From Adiantum capillus-veneris (taxonomy: Eukaryota > Streptophyta > Polypodiopsida > Polypodiales > Pteridaceae): 64,000 nt of DNA. The stretch covers positions 133,951,182-134,015,181 of the forward strand of contig CM043967.1 of assembly GCA_014529385.2 (NCBI GenBank), in the 5' to 3' direction. Position 1 is the first letter of the stretch. The number at the start of each line of letters is the position of its first letter. A program made the translations under genes and the position numbers. The notes beneath the pieces were generated by a model that was given only the letters and a program-made list of their open reading frames with translations, made no database searches and was not told where the DNA came from. Shown here piece after piece: positions 1 to 10,897 of this stretch.

Positions 1-753
1 GCGAGCTCTACGAAGAATACTTCTGACAATGGCGGTCAACTTGTCACAAATCAACCTTATGCTAACTTGATTGGATGTCTTCAGTTTGTTGGCATGAACA
101 CTCGTCCTGATATTCTGTTCGCTGCTAACTATCTTGGACAACATCTTGCATGTCCTTCTCTTAAGCATTGGTCTGCTGCAAAGCGTGTATTGAAATACTT
201 GAAAGGCACTACAGATTTTGGTTTAGTCTATCGACGACAAATCACATCGGATTCTATGCAATCTCTTTCTCTTTTGGGTTACACAGATGCAGACTGGGCA
301 AGCTCACATTTATCTATGCGATCTACTAGTGGAAATTGCTTCTTTATAAATGGTTGTCTTGTTTCTTGGACCAGCAAGAAACAACGTTGTGTTGCAGTTT
401 CTACGACTGAGTCAGAATATGTTGCGACATCACTTGCAGCTCGTGAGTTGATTTGGCTTCGACAAATGCTGGTTGATATTGGTCACTCTCCTCTTTCTAG
501 CACACCCTTGCAGTGTGACAACCAAAGTGCTATTAGTCTTGCAAAAGACTATGTTCAACATAATAAGTCAAAGCACATTGCTGTCCATTATCATTATGTC
601 AGGTATGAAGTACGCAAGGGAACCATTATGGTTGAACACTGTCCAAGTGACCAGATGATTGCAGACATTTTGACCAAAGGCCTCAATGAGTCACGTTTCA
701 TCCTCTTGCGCTCGGAGCTTGGAGTTGCTTCGGCCTCACTCTTTCTAGATTAG
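1..753 (+). CDS. Copia polyprotein C-terminus: end of reverse transcriptase and RNase H (partial)
   Basis: The frame is open from base 1 to a stop at 751-753, about 250 residues. It contains the Copia connection NQPYANLIGCLQF and MNTRPDILFAANYL, then RNase H blocks: GYTDADWASS (first catalytic Asp), TTESEYVA (catalytic Glu) and CDNQSAISLAKD (catalytic Asp), ending with the ADILTKGL tail. RNase H removes the RNA template during reverse transcription in the particle. No stop or frameshift is visible, unlike the other copies of this family here. The N-terminal part of the polyprotein is outside the window. Confidence 0.88.
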   Translation, partial: ASSTKNTSDNGGQLVTNQPYANLIGCLQFVGMNTRPDILFAANYLGQHLACPSLKHWSAAKRVLKYLKGTTDFGLVYRRQITSDSMQSLSLLGYTDADWASSHLSMRSTSGNCFFINGCLVSWTSKKQRCVAVSTTESEYVATSLAARELIWLRQMLVDIGHSPLSSTPLQCDNQSAISLAKDYVQHNKSKHIAVHYHYVRYEVRKGTIMVEHCPSDQMIADILTKGLNESRFILLRSELGVASASLFLD

Positions 754-1000
754 CTTCTTTTCTATTGTAATAGCTTTGTACATATGACATTGTAATCTTT
801 TAGGTACCATGCACTATGCACACTCCACATTTGCACCTTGTGATATCTAAGTCACTTGAATATTTGTACATAGATGCACAATCCACTTTCACATCATCAC
901 CACTTGTTCATATTTCACATTGTATAGGGGCTTGGGTTTTTCCCTTGAACTCCCCAAGGGTTTTTTCATCCAAAGCTAGAGACCTTTGTTTGAGTGGGGG

Positions 1001-1143
1001 TGTTGGAGCTATATATGGCTCACTCTACTGAACTTGGTCTCACCTATATATTTGTATCTTGTCCTCAATATGAATCAGTCTTTGGGAGCGTATATGGTGT
1101 GTCTCTTGTCTCGTCTCTCTCTCTTTCTCTCTACATCTCAACA
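1001..1143 (+). repeat. 3' LTR of Copia E (143 bp)
   Basis: It starts TGTTGGAGC and ends CATCTCAACA, so it has the short inverted termini TGTTG/CAACA. A purine-rich tract ending in GTGGGGG lies directly before it. A close match in reverse orientation lies at 48066-48206. It ends in a CT-rich run. Confidence 0.85.
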
Positions 1144-2520
1144 GTCCATGATGTGATGGATATCTTACCAGAGGGTGTAGTAGTACCTTCAGATGATTCT
1201 GAATATATACTACTATCAAAGTAGCTTCAGTCCAAAAAACATGAGATAAACCAGAATGAATTAGCATACATTTTACAGCATTAAGAATAGTGCGATTCTT
1301 TCATTCAGCAACATCTTTCTATTGAGGTGAATATGAAATAGTGTGTTCATGATGAACTCCACTATCAACACAGTAACTCACAAACTCTCGAGAAACATAT
1401 TCTCCTCCATTATCAATATGAAGCTTCTTAAGGCGACGACGAGTTTGAAGTTCCGTAGCCTTGTGGAATTGTTTGAAAATAGATAAGGCCTCAGATTTCT
1501 GTCTAAGTAGAAATACAGCCGTATACGTGAGAAATCATCAATGAAAGTAATGAAGTAGCGATATCGTGATCTCGAAGAAGGTAGAGGTTCACATATATCA
1601 GTATGAACTAGAGGAAAGGGTTGTATTTGTCATGAGAATGAGTTGTATTTGAAAGAGGAAAAGGTTTACAATTATGTTTTTCAAGATCATAAAACTCACA
1701 AATTTCCATATGAGGACGGGCTTTAAGATCCATGCCATGAACAAGATCACGACAATGAAGATCAAGGAGTTTTGAGAAATCAACATGAACAAAATGGTGA
1801 TGCCATACTTTGCAATCATGATCACCCGGAGCAGTGACAACATTTGCTACAGCTTCTTTGAGAGAGAGTTCAAAAAAATTACCGATTCGAGGAGCAGTGG
1901 CTATAGTCTGTCCATCTTTCTCAATTCGGCATTTGGTATGATCAAATCTAACAAACAAACCAAGATCAAGAAGTCTAGTAATTAAAAGAAGATTACGTTG
2001 AAGATCTGGTACATATAATACTCCTCGCAAAATTCGAGTGGAAGAAGATAAGGTACCAAGATATAAGTCTCTAATACCCTTTACTTGACAAGTCGTATCA
2101 TCAGCAAGATAAAGAACACGTTGAACTGGTAGTGGATGATAGTTATGGAGCCACTTAGACTGATATATCATATTTTCTGTAGCACCAGAATCGACAATAA
2201 AAAGTGATCCATGACATACATGAAGTATTCTGTCTGGAGCAATTGACCATAGAATGCAGATTGTTTTTGGTACAATATTGTTTCGATGTTCAATAGCATA
2301 TGCTCTATTACGATTTGTGACGAATCAACGCTTATAGCACATAGGAGTGGGATGATCAGATTGTCCACAATTTTCACAAGAAGAAGAAGAACAAGAGTCT
2401 CTAGATAAACGTGGCTGTTTTGTGGTAATATTGTATTCTTGATCATATTGACGTACCCAACAATCATCTTCAGTATGGCCATTTCTGTTGCAGTAAGAAC
2501 ATTGCTAATTAAAAAATTTT
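1144..2520 (-). pseudogene. Copia F pol, N-terminal part: zinc knuckle, protease, pre-integrase, integrase start
   Basis: In order on the minus strand: a zinc knuckle CSYCNRNGHTEDDC near 2510-2465 (CCHC type), the aspartic protease motif IVDSGATENM near 2196-2170, a pre-integrase domain with HHHFVHVDFSKL in place of the usual HxRxGH pattern, then integrase around 1600-1144. The pieces lie in different frames and contain stops, so the gene is dead. The integrase is interrupted at 1144 by element E. In the related copy C the protease segment is deleted, so this is the only copy of the family in the window showing protease. Confidence 0.72.
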
Positions 2521-2664
2521 GAGACGAGAGAAAATAGTACCGCGACGGCCACCTCTGCGATTTCCTCATTGAAATGAACGCCTTCGAGCATAAAAAGCAT
2601 GTTCTATCTGTTGTGACTCAGTCTCCTCTTATGAAATCATAGTTGTATCATGCCCAACATTATG

Positions 2665-3310
2665 TCATTCTTGACCTTGAAAGTATTCAATTAAAGACAT
2701 GCATGGTTGGTCAAAATCAAGACCATCTTTATTAGAGAGAATAGTAACAATGTTATCATAAGAGGAGTCCTTCACTGTGTCAAGAAGAAGTGTAATCAAT
2801 TGTTTTTGTGGAAAAGGATCACCGAAAGCAGAAAATTGATTAATAACAGACTTGAAAGACTCAATATGTCCCATCATGGCAGTACCAACTTCATATTGTA
2901 GCTTGCTAAGCAACTCTCTCAAATAAAGTATTTCTGTAACAGATTTCTTCTGAAAGTTTGCAATAAGGGACTTCCATACGTCGTGGGAAGTAGGCAGTTC
3001 ATACATATCAAGCAAAAGAAAATTAGTAAGAGCAGAAAGAATATACCGACAAGCTGCTTTATCACGTCGTTGCCAATTCGTATACGCAACATTCCAATCT
3101 TCAAATATAGGTCCTTCAGTGATAAGCACGTTATCATGATCCACATCAATAGGCTGAGGGAAACAAACACGATTTTCAAGGACAACATCAGAGAGTTTAT
3201 CACCTTCAAGAATCAACAACATCTTTGCTTTCCATACTGGAATTCCTTGGGCTTAGAAAGGAGGAACAAAACGTTGGCCAGAAGGAAAGCCGTAGACGAG
3301 AATAGTCATA
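2665..3310 (-). pseudogene. Copia F gag
   Basis: The main open frame runs 3222 to 2665 (185 residues). It matches the gag core of Copia elements of the UBN2 type: WNVAYTNWQRRDKAACRYI, then LRELLSKLQYEVGTAMMGHIESF. Reading on from a likely start near 3308 (MTILVYGFPSGQR), there is an in-frame stop close to 3257, so the N-terminus is broken. Gag forms the virus-like particle that carries the retrotransposon RNA. The same gag, equally broken and split by a solo LTR, lies at 56640-57500. Confidence 0.7.
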
Positions 3311-3673
3311 GCCATATCTTGTTACGAGAAGACGTATAAGATAAGATCGCAAAATCTATACACCATATATGGTGAACGATATAATTGAGAAGGAGAGAAA
3401 TATGGAGATTGTGATCTGTCAACGATAAACGCAAGCAGGGTGCTCAATAAACGTCCAAAGATGTGAGAGACATCACCCAAAATAGCAGGGAAAAGAAAAT
3501 GGTAATAATAAAAGAGTCCTTAAAATAGAGTGACGTGAGATGCAAGATTGACGGCCACAATATGAATAGCAAAAAGCTAAATTTGCTCAAAAAAGTTGGC
3601 GCCAAAATTAGAAAAACAATCGGGGACGCTTCACAAAGACGCACGAGAATGAAAGCTGCATCAAGCTCAATTG

Positions 3674-4628
3674 AAGTCTGTTCGCGTTATTCTGCAAGAA
3701 AAACCCAAACGGACTTCAAAAACAGATTGTGTGCTTGCTCAAACCATCTATATTGATTTAGGTAAGCTTTAGACAATATCAAGAGCACGTATGGCAAGCC
3801 ATAGACAAAACCGCAAGAAGAAATCCCAAACGCATAAGCCGTTCCTGAAATCTGTTTGTATTTTTCTCCAAAAAAACGCAAACGGACTTTGGAAACGGCT
3901 TGTGCACTTGCCCAAACCATCCATAGTTGATTAGGTAAGATTTAGGCAAAGTCAATAGTACATATGGCAAGCCGTAGGCAAAAGCGCAAGAAGAAACGCC
4001 AAAAACACAAGATGTTTTTGAAATCCGTTCACATTATTTTGTAGAAAAAAAGGCAAACAGACTTCGGAAATGGATTGTGTACTTTCCGAAACCATCCATA
4101 GTGGATTAGGTAAGCTTTAGGCAATTTCAAGAGCCCCTATGGAAAGCCGTAGGCAAAATCGCAGGAAAAAACGACAAACATACAAGCCATTTCTAAAGTT
4201 CGATTGTGTTTGTCTACAAAAAAACGGAAACGGACTTCAGAAACAGCTTCAACACTTGCCGAAACCATCCATAGTTAATTTGGTAAGACTTAGGCAAAGT
4301 CAATAGCACGTATGAAAAGCCGTAGACAAAACCGCAAGAAGAAACGTCAATACACAAGCCGTTTCTGGAATCCGTCTGCGGTTTTCTACGAAAAAATGCA
4401 AATGAACTTCGGAAACGAATTGTGCACTTTTTCAAACCATCCATAGTTGATTAGGTAAGCTTTAGGCAATGTCAAGAGCACGTATGGAAAGCTGTAGGCA
4501 AAATCGCAAGAAGAAACGCCAAACATATAAGCCGTTTATGAAGTGCGGTTGCGTTTTTCTACGGAAAAACGCAAACGGACTTCGGAAACGGTTTCTGCAC
4601 TTGCCGAAACGATCCATATTTGATTAGG
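3674..4628. repeat. Tandem satellite, ~173 bp monomer, about 5.5 copies
   Basis: The anchor CAAACGGACTTCGGAAACGG or its variants recurs at about 3706, 3879, 4054, 4227, 4399 and 4572, a spacing of 172-175 bases. Each unit also carries CCATCCATAGTTGATTAGG, then GCAAGCCGTAGGCAAAA, then CGCAAGAAGAAACGCC. A unit length near 170-180 bp is typical of plant centromeric or pericentromeric satellites, but location cannot be shown here. A partial monomer with the same anchor lies at about 47960-48065. Confidence 0.85.
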
Positions 4629-5473
4629 TGTAGGGAGGCGTTGTAGCACGACCTACTCGAAACCCACAAAATTATCAAATTGTGGATCGTTAACCCGGCT
4701 AGGGCATGGAAGCGCGAGCCTCAGATGTATAGACATAGAGGATTCAAGGGATCCTTCTACTCATCATAGAGAGAAGCCATGGAAATGGCTTTCTCTAATC
4801 AACAACACATTCCTACTTACTAATGACTTGCACACAATCATGTGGTTGAAATTAACCTCTCACATCAATCACTCTATTCACAACTTTTAATCACACAACT
4901 ACACAAGCATGCAATTAACACACCTACTCCGTATTAGTATGTCCATTCCGGCACAACATACCCCTCAATGCGACTAGGTATGCACACACACTAACCGCAC
5001 ACCTTGTAGAGAGAGATGAAGAGAAGGAAGTCATAGCCCTCACACACCATGGCCAATGGTGTAGATAGAATAGATTAACTCAAAAAAGGGATAGGAGATC
5101 TACCATCACACTAATACAATCTCACTCTACATAATCAAACAAAGAAGACTAATAAGAAAGAAAGTGTAATTGATTATTAGAAATCAAGAGCTACATGGGC
5201 ATGGAAAGCCCATGAGCCTCATGACCATCCACTCTACAAAGAAAAGAACTCACCCAAGAATGACTTCTCATTAAGCGTAGGACTCTTTTATATCTTTGGG
5301 CCTCAAACCCTTCAAGTATGGGATAAAGTTGAGATCTCTAGCCTAGACTTAGACAACTTTGGAACTCCTAAATGAGCCCAAGGACCTATACAATGAAAAG
5401 GAAATATTGTGCACTATAGCACATCCACAGCTTGGTGCATAATTGGTGTAGCCTGTGTTAGCCGCTGCTAACA
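4629..5473 (-). repeat. LTR (3') of a minus-strand LTR retroelement, ~845 bp
   Basis: On the minus strand it starts TGTTAGCAGCGG and ends CCTCCCTACA, i.e. TG...CA termini. It is preceded by a polypurine tract GGAAGGGGGAAA (plus-strand 5474-5485), which marks a 3' LTR whose interior lies to the right. No coding sequence is seen inside. The left flank TTAGG (4624-4628) would be one target duplication; the partner LTR is not in the window. Confidence 0.65.
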
Positions 5474-6091
5474 TTTCCCCCTTCCTAATTTGGCGCACGT
5501 CCTCGTGTGCCGGTGAAGCAAGACACAATGACATGGTAGAAAGCAAGTCCATGGAAGAAATGTTGAGTTGCAAAACATAAGAATAAGTAATGAGCATCAA
5601 AGGTCACCAAGAATGAATAAAACATGAAGCAATGATCAATCATGCAAAGTGAATTTTTTGCTTCTAAAAGATGGGTGAACCATAGTCAAAACTAAACAAC
5701 ATAAAGCAAAAAAGACACCTAAACTATCGTGAAGATTAAACCATTTGAAATTTCAGTTTGATGCATGAAACACGAGCAATCAATTATGACCCTAGGCTAA
5801 TGCAAGTTCATAAACCTACTAGCCTAAAAATTATGTGAACAATCTTAATAAATCATTCAAGTCTATCATGTCTACGGGCTATAAAAAATCTCCTAATCTA
5901 TTAGTACATTGTCACAGCTCTTTTAAAGCTCATGGAAGTTTTGTTTTTTTTTCATTCATTGAAATTTGTAAAGCACAATCACAAGGCTAACACCCCAAGG
6001 CAAGTCTAGGTGCGACTCTCGGCTCCTTGAACCCTCAAGAACGTGTTTCAAAAGCCTACTAGCCTACCAAGGCGGCGGCTAACCCCTATCA
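5474..6091 (-). other. Non-coding interior (3' untranslated) of the retroelement with the 845 bp LTR
   Basis: AT-rich sequence with no supported coding frame. It is interrupted at 6091 by CACTA-1 and resumes at 21474; both sides carry the TCA target duplication. The continuation (21474-22157) is likewise non-coding. Confidence 0.5.
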
Positions 6092-6110
6092 CACTATGAC
6101 ATTCAGAGCA

Positions 6111-6292
6111 TATTACCGCTCAGATAGACGCACAAAAACAAAGGAAAAGTTGAAGGGAAAAAATCTCGAGAGCGGTAATGCTGGAGTCAATAAGCGCGGT
6201 AATGGTCCTTCAGCAATCGTCGCGGTAATACCCCCGGCTAAATTTCCGTAATTATATCCGCAGACTTTACCGCAATTATTACCGCGATGATT
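6111..6292. repeat. Left subterminal GCGGTAATA-type repeats of CACTA-1
   Basis: Copies of ATTACCGC / GCGGTAAT recur in both orientations. On the minus strand the stretch near 6292-6240 reads as consecutive 12 bp units (CGCGGTAATAAT, TGCGGTAAAGTC, TGCGGATATAAT). Known CACTA elements (En/Spm) carry arrays of a 12 bp motif bound by their TNPA protein; binding here is inferred. Confidence 0.7.
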
Positions 6293-6306
6293 ATTTTTTA
6301 AAAAAA

Positions 6307-6352
6307 GCAAATGACCATTTGGATGGTAGGACCCATCCAAATGGTCATTTGC
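6307..6352. repeat. Perfect 20 bp hairpin in the left end of CACTA-1
   Basis: The arm GCAAATGACCATTTGGATGG (6307-6326) is followed by a 6-base loop and its exact complement (6333-6352). The arms are flanked by an A run and a T run. CCAAATTGGATGG near 29284 resembles part of it. Confidence 0.85.
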
Positions 6353-6414
6353 CTTTTTTTTCCTATACATTTAATAAATAAAAAACAACAATTTCATTGC
6401 ACCAAAACTTTGGA

Positions 6415-6604
6415 CCAAAATCAAATGTTTAATTATATTGGAGAAACTGTTCATTACAAAATTGCCCAAATAGGCGATGCATGGCGGCTATACAACTGTG
6501 GCCAAAAGAACACTTGGGCCAAAATCAAGTGTTTAATTATATTGGATATTACACAATTGCCCAAATAGGTGATACATGGGGGCTGTGCAACTATGGCGAA
6601 AAGA
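6415..6604. repeat. Tandem duplication, ~104 bp unit x about 1.8
   Basis: CCAAAATCAAATGTTTAATT at 6415 recurs with one change at 6519, followed in both copies by ATTGCCCAAATAGG and CAACT(G/A)TGGC. Confidence 0.75.
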
Positions 6605-6774
6605 AAACGCGCACGCGGGCCCAAAAACACTTGCAGGATTGAGCTACTCGGATCCTGGGACCTCCCGAGGGACTCCTTGACTCTGGAAAAGAAAAAAACA
6701 ACAAAACCTTTAATTAATACAAATGGATACATAAAGCTGCATGCAATGATTAAAAAAAAAAAGTTCACACTTAC

Positions 6775-8113
6775 AGGCTGTAGTGTACGACATGCATTTT
6801 CAAATTCTTCGCGATTGATTTTGTTGTTTTCATACAGCCAACACCATGTCTGATATTCGGAGTGGCTCTCTCTGTATCTCTGGATCTCTCGGCTTGGACG
6901 GGTCATAGTAATATTTTGCTGTATATCAATTAAAAAATAACACAAACCTAACCTTATTACCACAAATTAAATCAATTCAAATGAAAATCCGCACACTCAC
7001 AAATTTATCTTTCCATGCTGCTTTTTCGCCCGAGCCGTAATGCGTGGGCGTTTGCTGCGCCCTCGTCTCCACTTGCCGAGTGTGCGCCCTAGCACCTGTC
7101 GCTCTCTCGTCCTCCAGCTCGCCCTGGGCTTTCTCCCACTCCTCGTCGTGAACATTTCCAGGGCGATAGTTGTGACCCTCATATTCAAATGTTCGCTTTG
7201 CCGCCCTCCGCACACTGGACTTCTTATTTTTCAAGAAATTCTTGATGTATTCCTTGAGCCACTGCCTGGTGAACTCTTCCAGTTGTGGATTAGGGAACCG
7301 CATGAGAAATGTCGTGTGAATGTACGTCACGTCGGCTGAGTCCTGATCTTTGAAAGATTTAAAGCAATCTTGGTATGTCGAGTGGATCAGCTAGTTAAGG
7401 TGCCCTCGAAATGTCCTCCCCAAAGAGGAACCTAGATCCACCTCCCCCCCATGATGTATATAATAGTAGTACCCACGAGCATTCGTGGCGGGCGTATCAC
7501 GGTCCTCATCCTCATGTGGATCTCCAAGGGGTGAGCGAGGAGGTTGGGGTGTAAGAGGAGGTGAATCTGTAGCACTGCCCCCTCCACCACCAAAGAAGCA
7601 TGAGCCACTACCTCAATGAGAGCGTGAGCCACCACTACGAGAAGAGCTCTAGCCACCCGAAGAGCGCTGGCCCGAGCCCGAACCGCTGGGTGGTGTAGGC
7701 GACGGATAACTCGACGGTGCGGGCGTGGATCGCTGCGAATGCAAGGTGGAGGGAGCTACGGGTGACGGGAAAGTCGAGGGTACGGTGGAGGTAGGCCCAC
7801 TGGGAGACACACTCTGCACAATCGGAGTGTCGCCGCCCGGTGTCGCAACCGGTGAGAGCCCATAGGCAGCCAACTGTGCTGGTGTATACCGCCCTCGAAG
7901 ACTCTGCTGCGAGGATAGCCACTCTGCCTGGGCGCGGTATGCCCTCTTGAGGTCGGGGTCGTGTACTGCATCTCAGAACCATCGAAAGTCGAAGGTGGAT
8001 TGTGACTGGTGGGAGGAAGACTGTGAGTAGTAAGCATCACAAGCGTCCTCGTAAGAGAGGCCCTCGGCGAGAAAGTCCTCTATGGATCGATAGACAGGCG
8101 TGGAAGAGGATGC
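6775..8113 (-). pseudogene. CACTA-1 accessory gene (TNPA-like / Ptta-type second protein), decayed
   Basis: A start at 8113-8111 opens MASSSTPVYRSIEDFLAEG. It is followed by a Ser/Pro-rich section (about 7870-7650), a basic stretch with FLKNKKSSVRRAAKRTFEYE (about 7250-7190) and THYGSGEKAAWKDKF (about 7050-7005). A last exon near 6910-6780 has RPSREIQRYRESHSEYQTW and INREEFENACRTL. The order and the H-x-GS-x-W-x-x-F block match the second gene of CACTA-2 (34236-35538), which resembles the plant Ptta/En/Spm family. Stops near 7617 and 7390 break simple reading; some may lie in introns. In En/Spm the second protein binds the subterminal repeats; that role is inferred here. It is transcribed away from the TNP2 gene. 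Confidence 0.55.
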
Positions 8114-8439
8114 CATATCCTACAATTTCAAAAAAAAAAGGGACCCTAATTAACATTGGATTGTAGTCAAAGTGAGATTCTTTATTGCATAGGATTCCTC
8201 CCTGCATAAGATTCCTTTTATCTCCTATTTAAGAAATGGTTTATGTGCTTATTTTTTTTGCATCCATTTAGATGAAAGTATGTGTGCTTCTAATTAATCT
8301 ATTGTGTGTGTGCGTTAGTGTGTGGCAAAGAAATTAATCTAGTGTGTGTGTGTGTTGGACCTTAATCTACCGTTGGGCTTCTCGGTGACCATTGGGTTCT
8401 CAATCAACTTCATCGCACACCCACATGGAGGTATGTTTT

Positions 8440-10625
8440 GGTATATTGTTAATGTTAATGGAGGTATGTTTTGGTATACTAATGCATGCCCAAGCACACA
8501 CTAATGCAAGCGTTAGTGTGTGCTTGTAACGCATGCACACACTAATGCTTGCATTAGCATTAGGGTGTGTGTGCATGCATTGGTGTGTTTTCACACACTA
8601 ATTAGTGCACAAGCACACACTAATGCAACTATTAGTGTGTGCAATTTTTTCACATACCAATGCTCACAATAGTAGTGTGTGAAAACACACCAATGCATGC
8701 ACACACACCCTAATGCTTGCATTAGTGTGTGCTAGAAAGGTATGCACACACTAACGCTTGCATTAGTGTGTGCTTGGGCACAAATTAGTGTGTGGAAACA
8801 CACTAATGCATGCATTAGTGTGTGATTGTGCACTAATTAGTGTGTTTGCACACATTAATTTGTGCACAATCACACACTAATGCAAGCATTAGTGTGTGTG
8901 TATAATACATGCATTGTGCCTAAAATAGTGTGTGAAAACACACTAATTAGTGCACAAGCACACACTAATGCAAGCATGTGTGTGTGCTAGAGAGGTATGC
9001 ACACACTAACGCTTGCATTAGTGTGTGCTTGGGCACAAATTAGTGTGTGGTAACACACTAATGCATGCACACACTAATGCTTGCATTAGTGTGTGTGTGT
9101 GTATAATACATGCATTGTGCCTAAAATAGTGTGTGAAAACACACTAATTAGTGCACAAACACACACTAATGCAAGCATGTGTGTGTGCTAGAGAGGTATG
9201 CACACACTAACGCTTGCATTAGTGTGTGATTGGGCACAAATTAGTGTGTGGAAACACACTAATACATGCACACACTAATGCTTGCATTAGTGTGTGATTG
9301 TGCACATTAGGAAAAGTCTGGACTAAAAAATGGGCCTTGTAAGAATTGTTGATGTGGCATAGCTTTCAAAAAGTGGGGATTGGTAATTTTTTTGCAAATA
9401 AGATCCAAACTTGTCGGAGGTTGATCTACTCATCAAATGCTATCTATTGATATATAGCATGCATGTATCGGACATTGCCTTCATGTAGATATAGAAAAAG
9501 GTGATTTTAAATTACTGTAACGGTAACAAAACCTGGCTGACTGAAAAAAAATTGCATAACTTTCATAGAAGTCATCCAAACTTTTCAGACCTTGGCTCTT
9601 TAGAATCCATTTTTCAAGAACTTTCCAATGATAGGTCATATCATAGGGTTCTAAGCAATATTTAGAGGGGTCTACCGGGTTGCTTTCTTTTGTACAACTT
9701 TGATGATGTGGCACTCTTAAAAGGCCCAAAAATGAGTTCAATTTTTTTCTAATGCAATCACACACTAATGCAAGCATTAATGTGTGTGATTGTGCCTAAA
9801 ATAGTGTGTGAAAACACACTAATTTGTGCACAAGCACACACTAACGCTTGCATTAGTCTGTGCTAGAGAGGTATGAACACACTAACGCTTGCATTAGTGT
9901 GTGCTTGGGCACAAATTAGTGTGTGGAAACACGCTAATGCATGCACACACTAATGCAAGCATTAGTGTGTGATTGTGCACAAATTAGTCTGTGAAAACAC
10001 ACTAATGCATGCACACACTAATGCACAAATTAGTGTGTGTGTGTGTATAATGCATGCATTGTGCACAAAATAGTGTGTGAAAACACACTAATTTGTGCAC
10101 AATCACACACTAATGCAAGCATTAGTGTGTGTATAATGCATGCACATACTAATGCTTGCATTAGTGTGTGCTTGGACACAAATTAGTGTGTAGAAACTAA
10201 CTAATGTGTGTGTGTATAATGCATGCACACACTAATACGGGCATTAGTGTGTAAAAACTAACTAGTGCGGCATTAGTGTGTAATTTGTGCACAAAATAGT
10301 GTGTAAAAACTAACTAATGCATGCACACACTAATGCTTGCATTAGTGTGTGATTGTGCATGCATTAGTGTGTTTACACACTAATTCATGCACAAGCACAC
10401 CCTAACGCAAGCATTAGTGTGTGCTTGTAACGGATGCACGCACTAATGCGGGAATTAGTGTGTGATTGTGCACAAAATAGTGTGTTTTCACACACTATTT
10501 TGTGCACAATCACACATTAATGCCCGCATTAGTGTGTGTATAATGCATGCACGCACTAATGCGGGCATTAGTGTGTGTATAATGCATGCATACACTAATG
10601 CAAGCATTAGTGTGTGATAGTGCAT
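8440..10625. repeat. Array of CACACTAATGC palindromes (about 2.2 kb)
   Basis: Dozens of copies of the half-site CACACTAATGC are followed directly, or after a few bases, by the reverse complement GCATTAGTGTG. They give perfect palindromes of about 22-28 bp, plus variants with TAACGC or TTTGTGCAC centres. A larger unit containing GCTAGAGAGGTATGCACAC recurs at about 8735, 8990, 9188 and 9860. An unrelated unique stretch (9305-9760) interrupts the array. It occupies the space between the two divergent genes of CACTA-1. Confidence 0.9.
9305..9760. other. Unique non-coding spacer inside the palindrome array
   Basis: This stretch lacks the CACACTAATGC motif and has no supported gene. A 98-residue frame on the minus strand shows no recognisable domain. 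Confidence 0.5.
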
Positions 10626-10628
10626 AAA

Positions 10629-10692
10629 ATTGTGTGTGTGTGTGTGTGTGTGTGTGCATGTGTGTGTGTGTATGTGTTTGTGTGTGTGTGTA
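10629..10692. repeat. (TG)n microsatellite
   Basis: A nearly pure TG run with a few CA/TA/TT interruptions at the edge of the palindrome array. Confidence 0.9.
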
Positions 10693-10897
10693 GAAGAACG
10701 AGAAGAAAGAGAGAGAGTTTGAGCACTTATATTCGTGACCTCGGTCTCTTGGAAATGGTGGGGATGGAGATGAAGAGAGTAATAGAGGTCAGAGATGGAG
10801 ATGGAGAGGGAGAAGGAGAGGGAGCTTGGAGATGGAGAGGGAAATAGGCCTGCGCAGAAGAGGAGGTCGATTTTGAAATTTTGGCATTCAATTTCGC

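Larger units (their letters stand above)
1..1143 (+). mobile_element. Copia element E, 3' end only (window-truncated)
   Basis: The element enters from the left window edge in the middle of pol. It ends with a 3' untranslated stretch (754-990), a purine tract at about 991-1000 and a 143 bp LTR. The same family is present on the minus strand at 1144-3673 and at 48066-57862. The sequence just after the LTR (from 1144) reads as integrase of that family in the opposite orientation, so E jumped into a relative. GTCCA at 1144-1148 would be the right-hand target duplication, but its partner is outside the window. Confidence 0.85.
1144..3673 (-). mobile_element. Copia F, 5' part of a minus-strand element of the same family as E and C
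   Basis: Read on the minus strand it gives 5' untranslated leader (3673 to about 3310), gag, zinc knuckle, protease, pre-integrase and the start of integrase. The integrase is cut at 1144 by element E. Base-for-base relatives lie at 50475-51330 and 56626-57862. The high-coordinate edge at about 3673 runs straight into satellite DNA with no LTR or primer site, so the 5' end is lost. Confidence 0.8.

Noticed and set aside
8440-10625. CRISPR-like appearance of regularly spaced palindromes
   Set aside because: Spacers are themselves made of the same motif, unit spacing is irregular, and the setting is a plant transposon.
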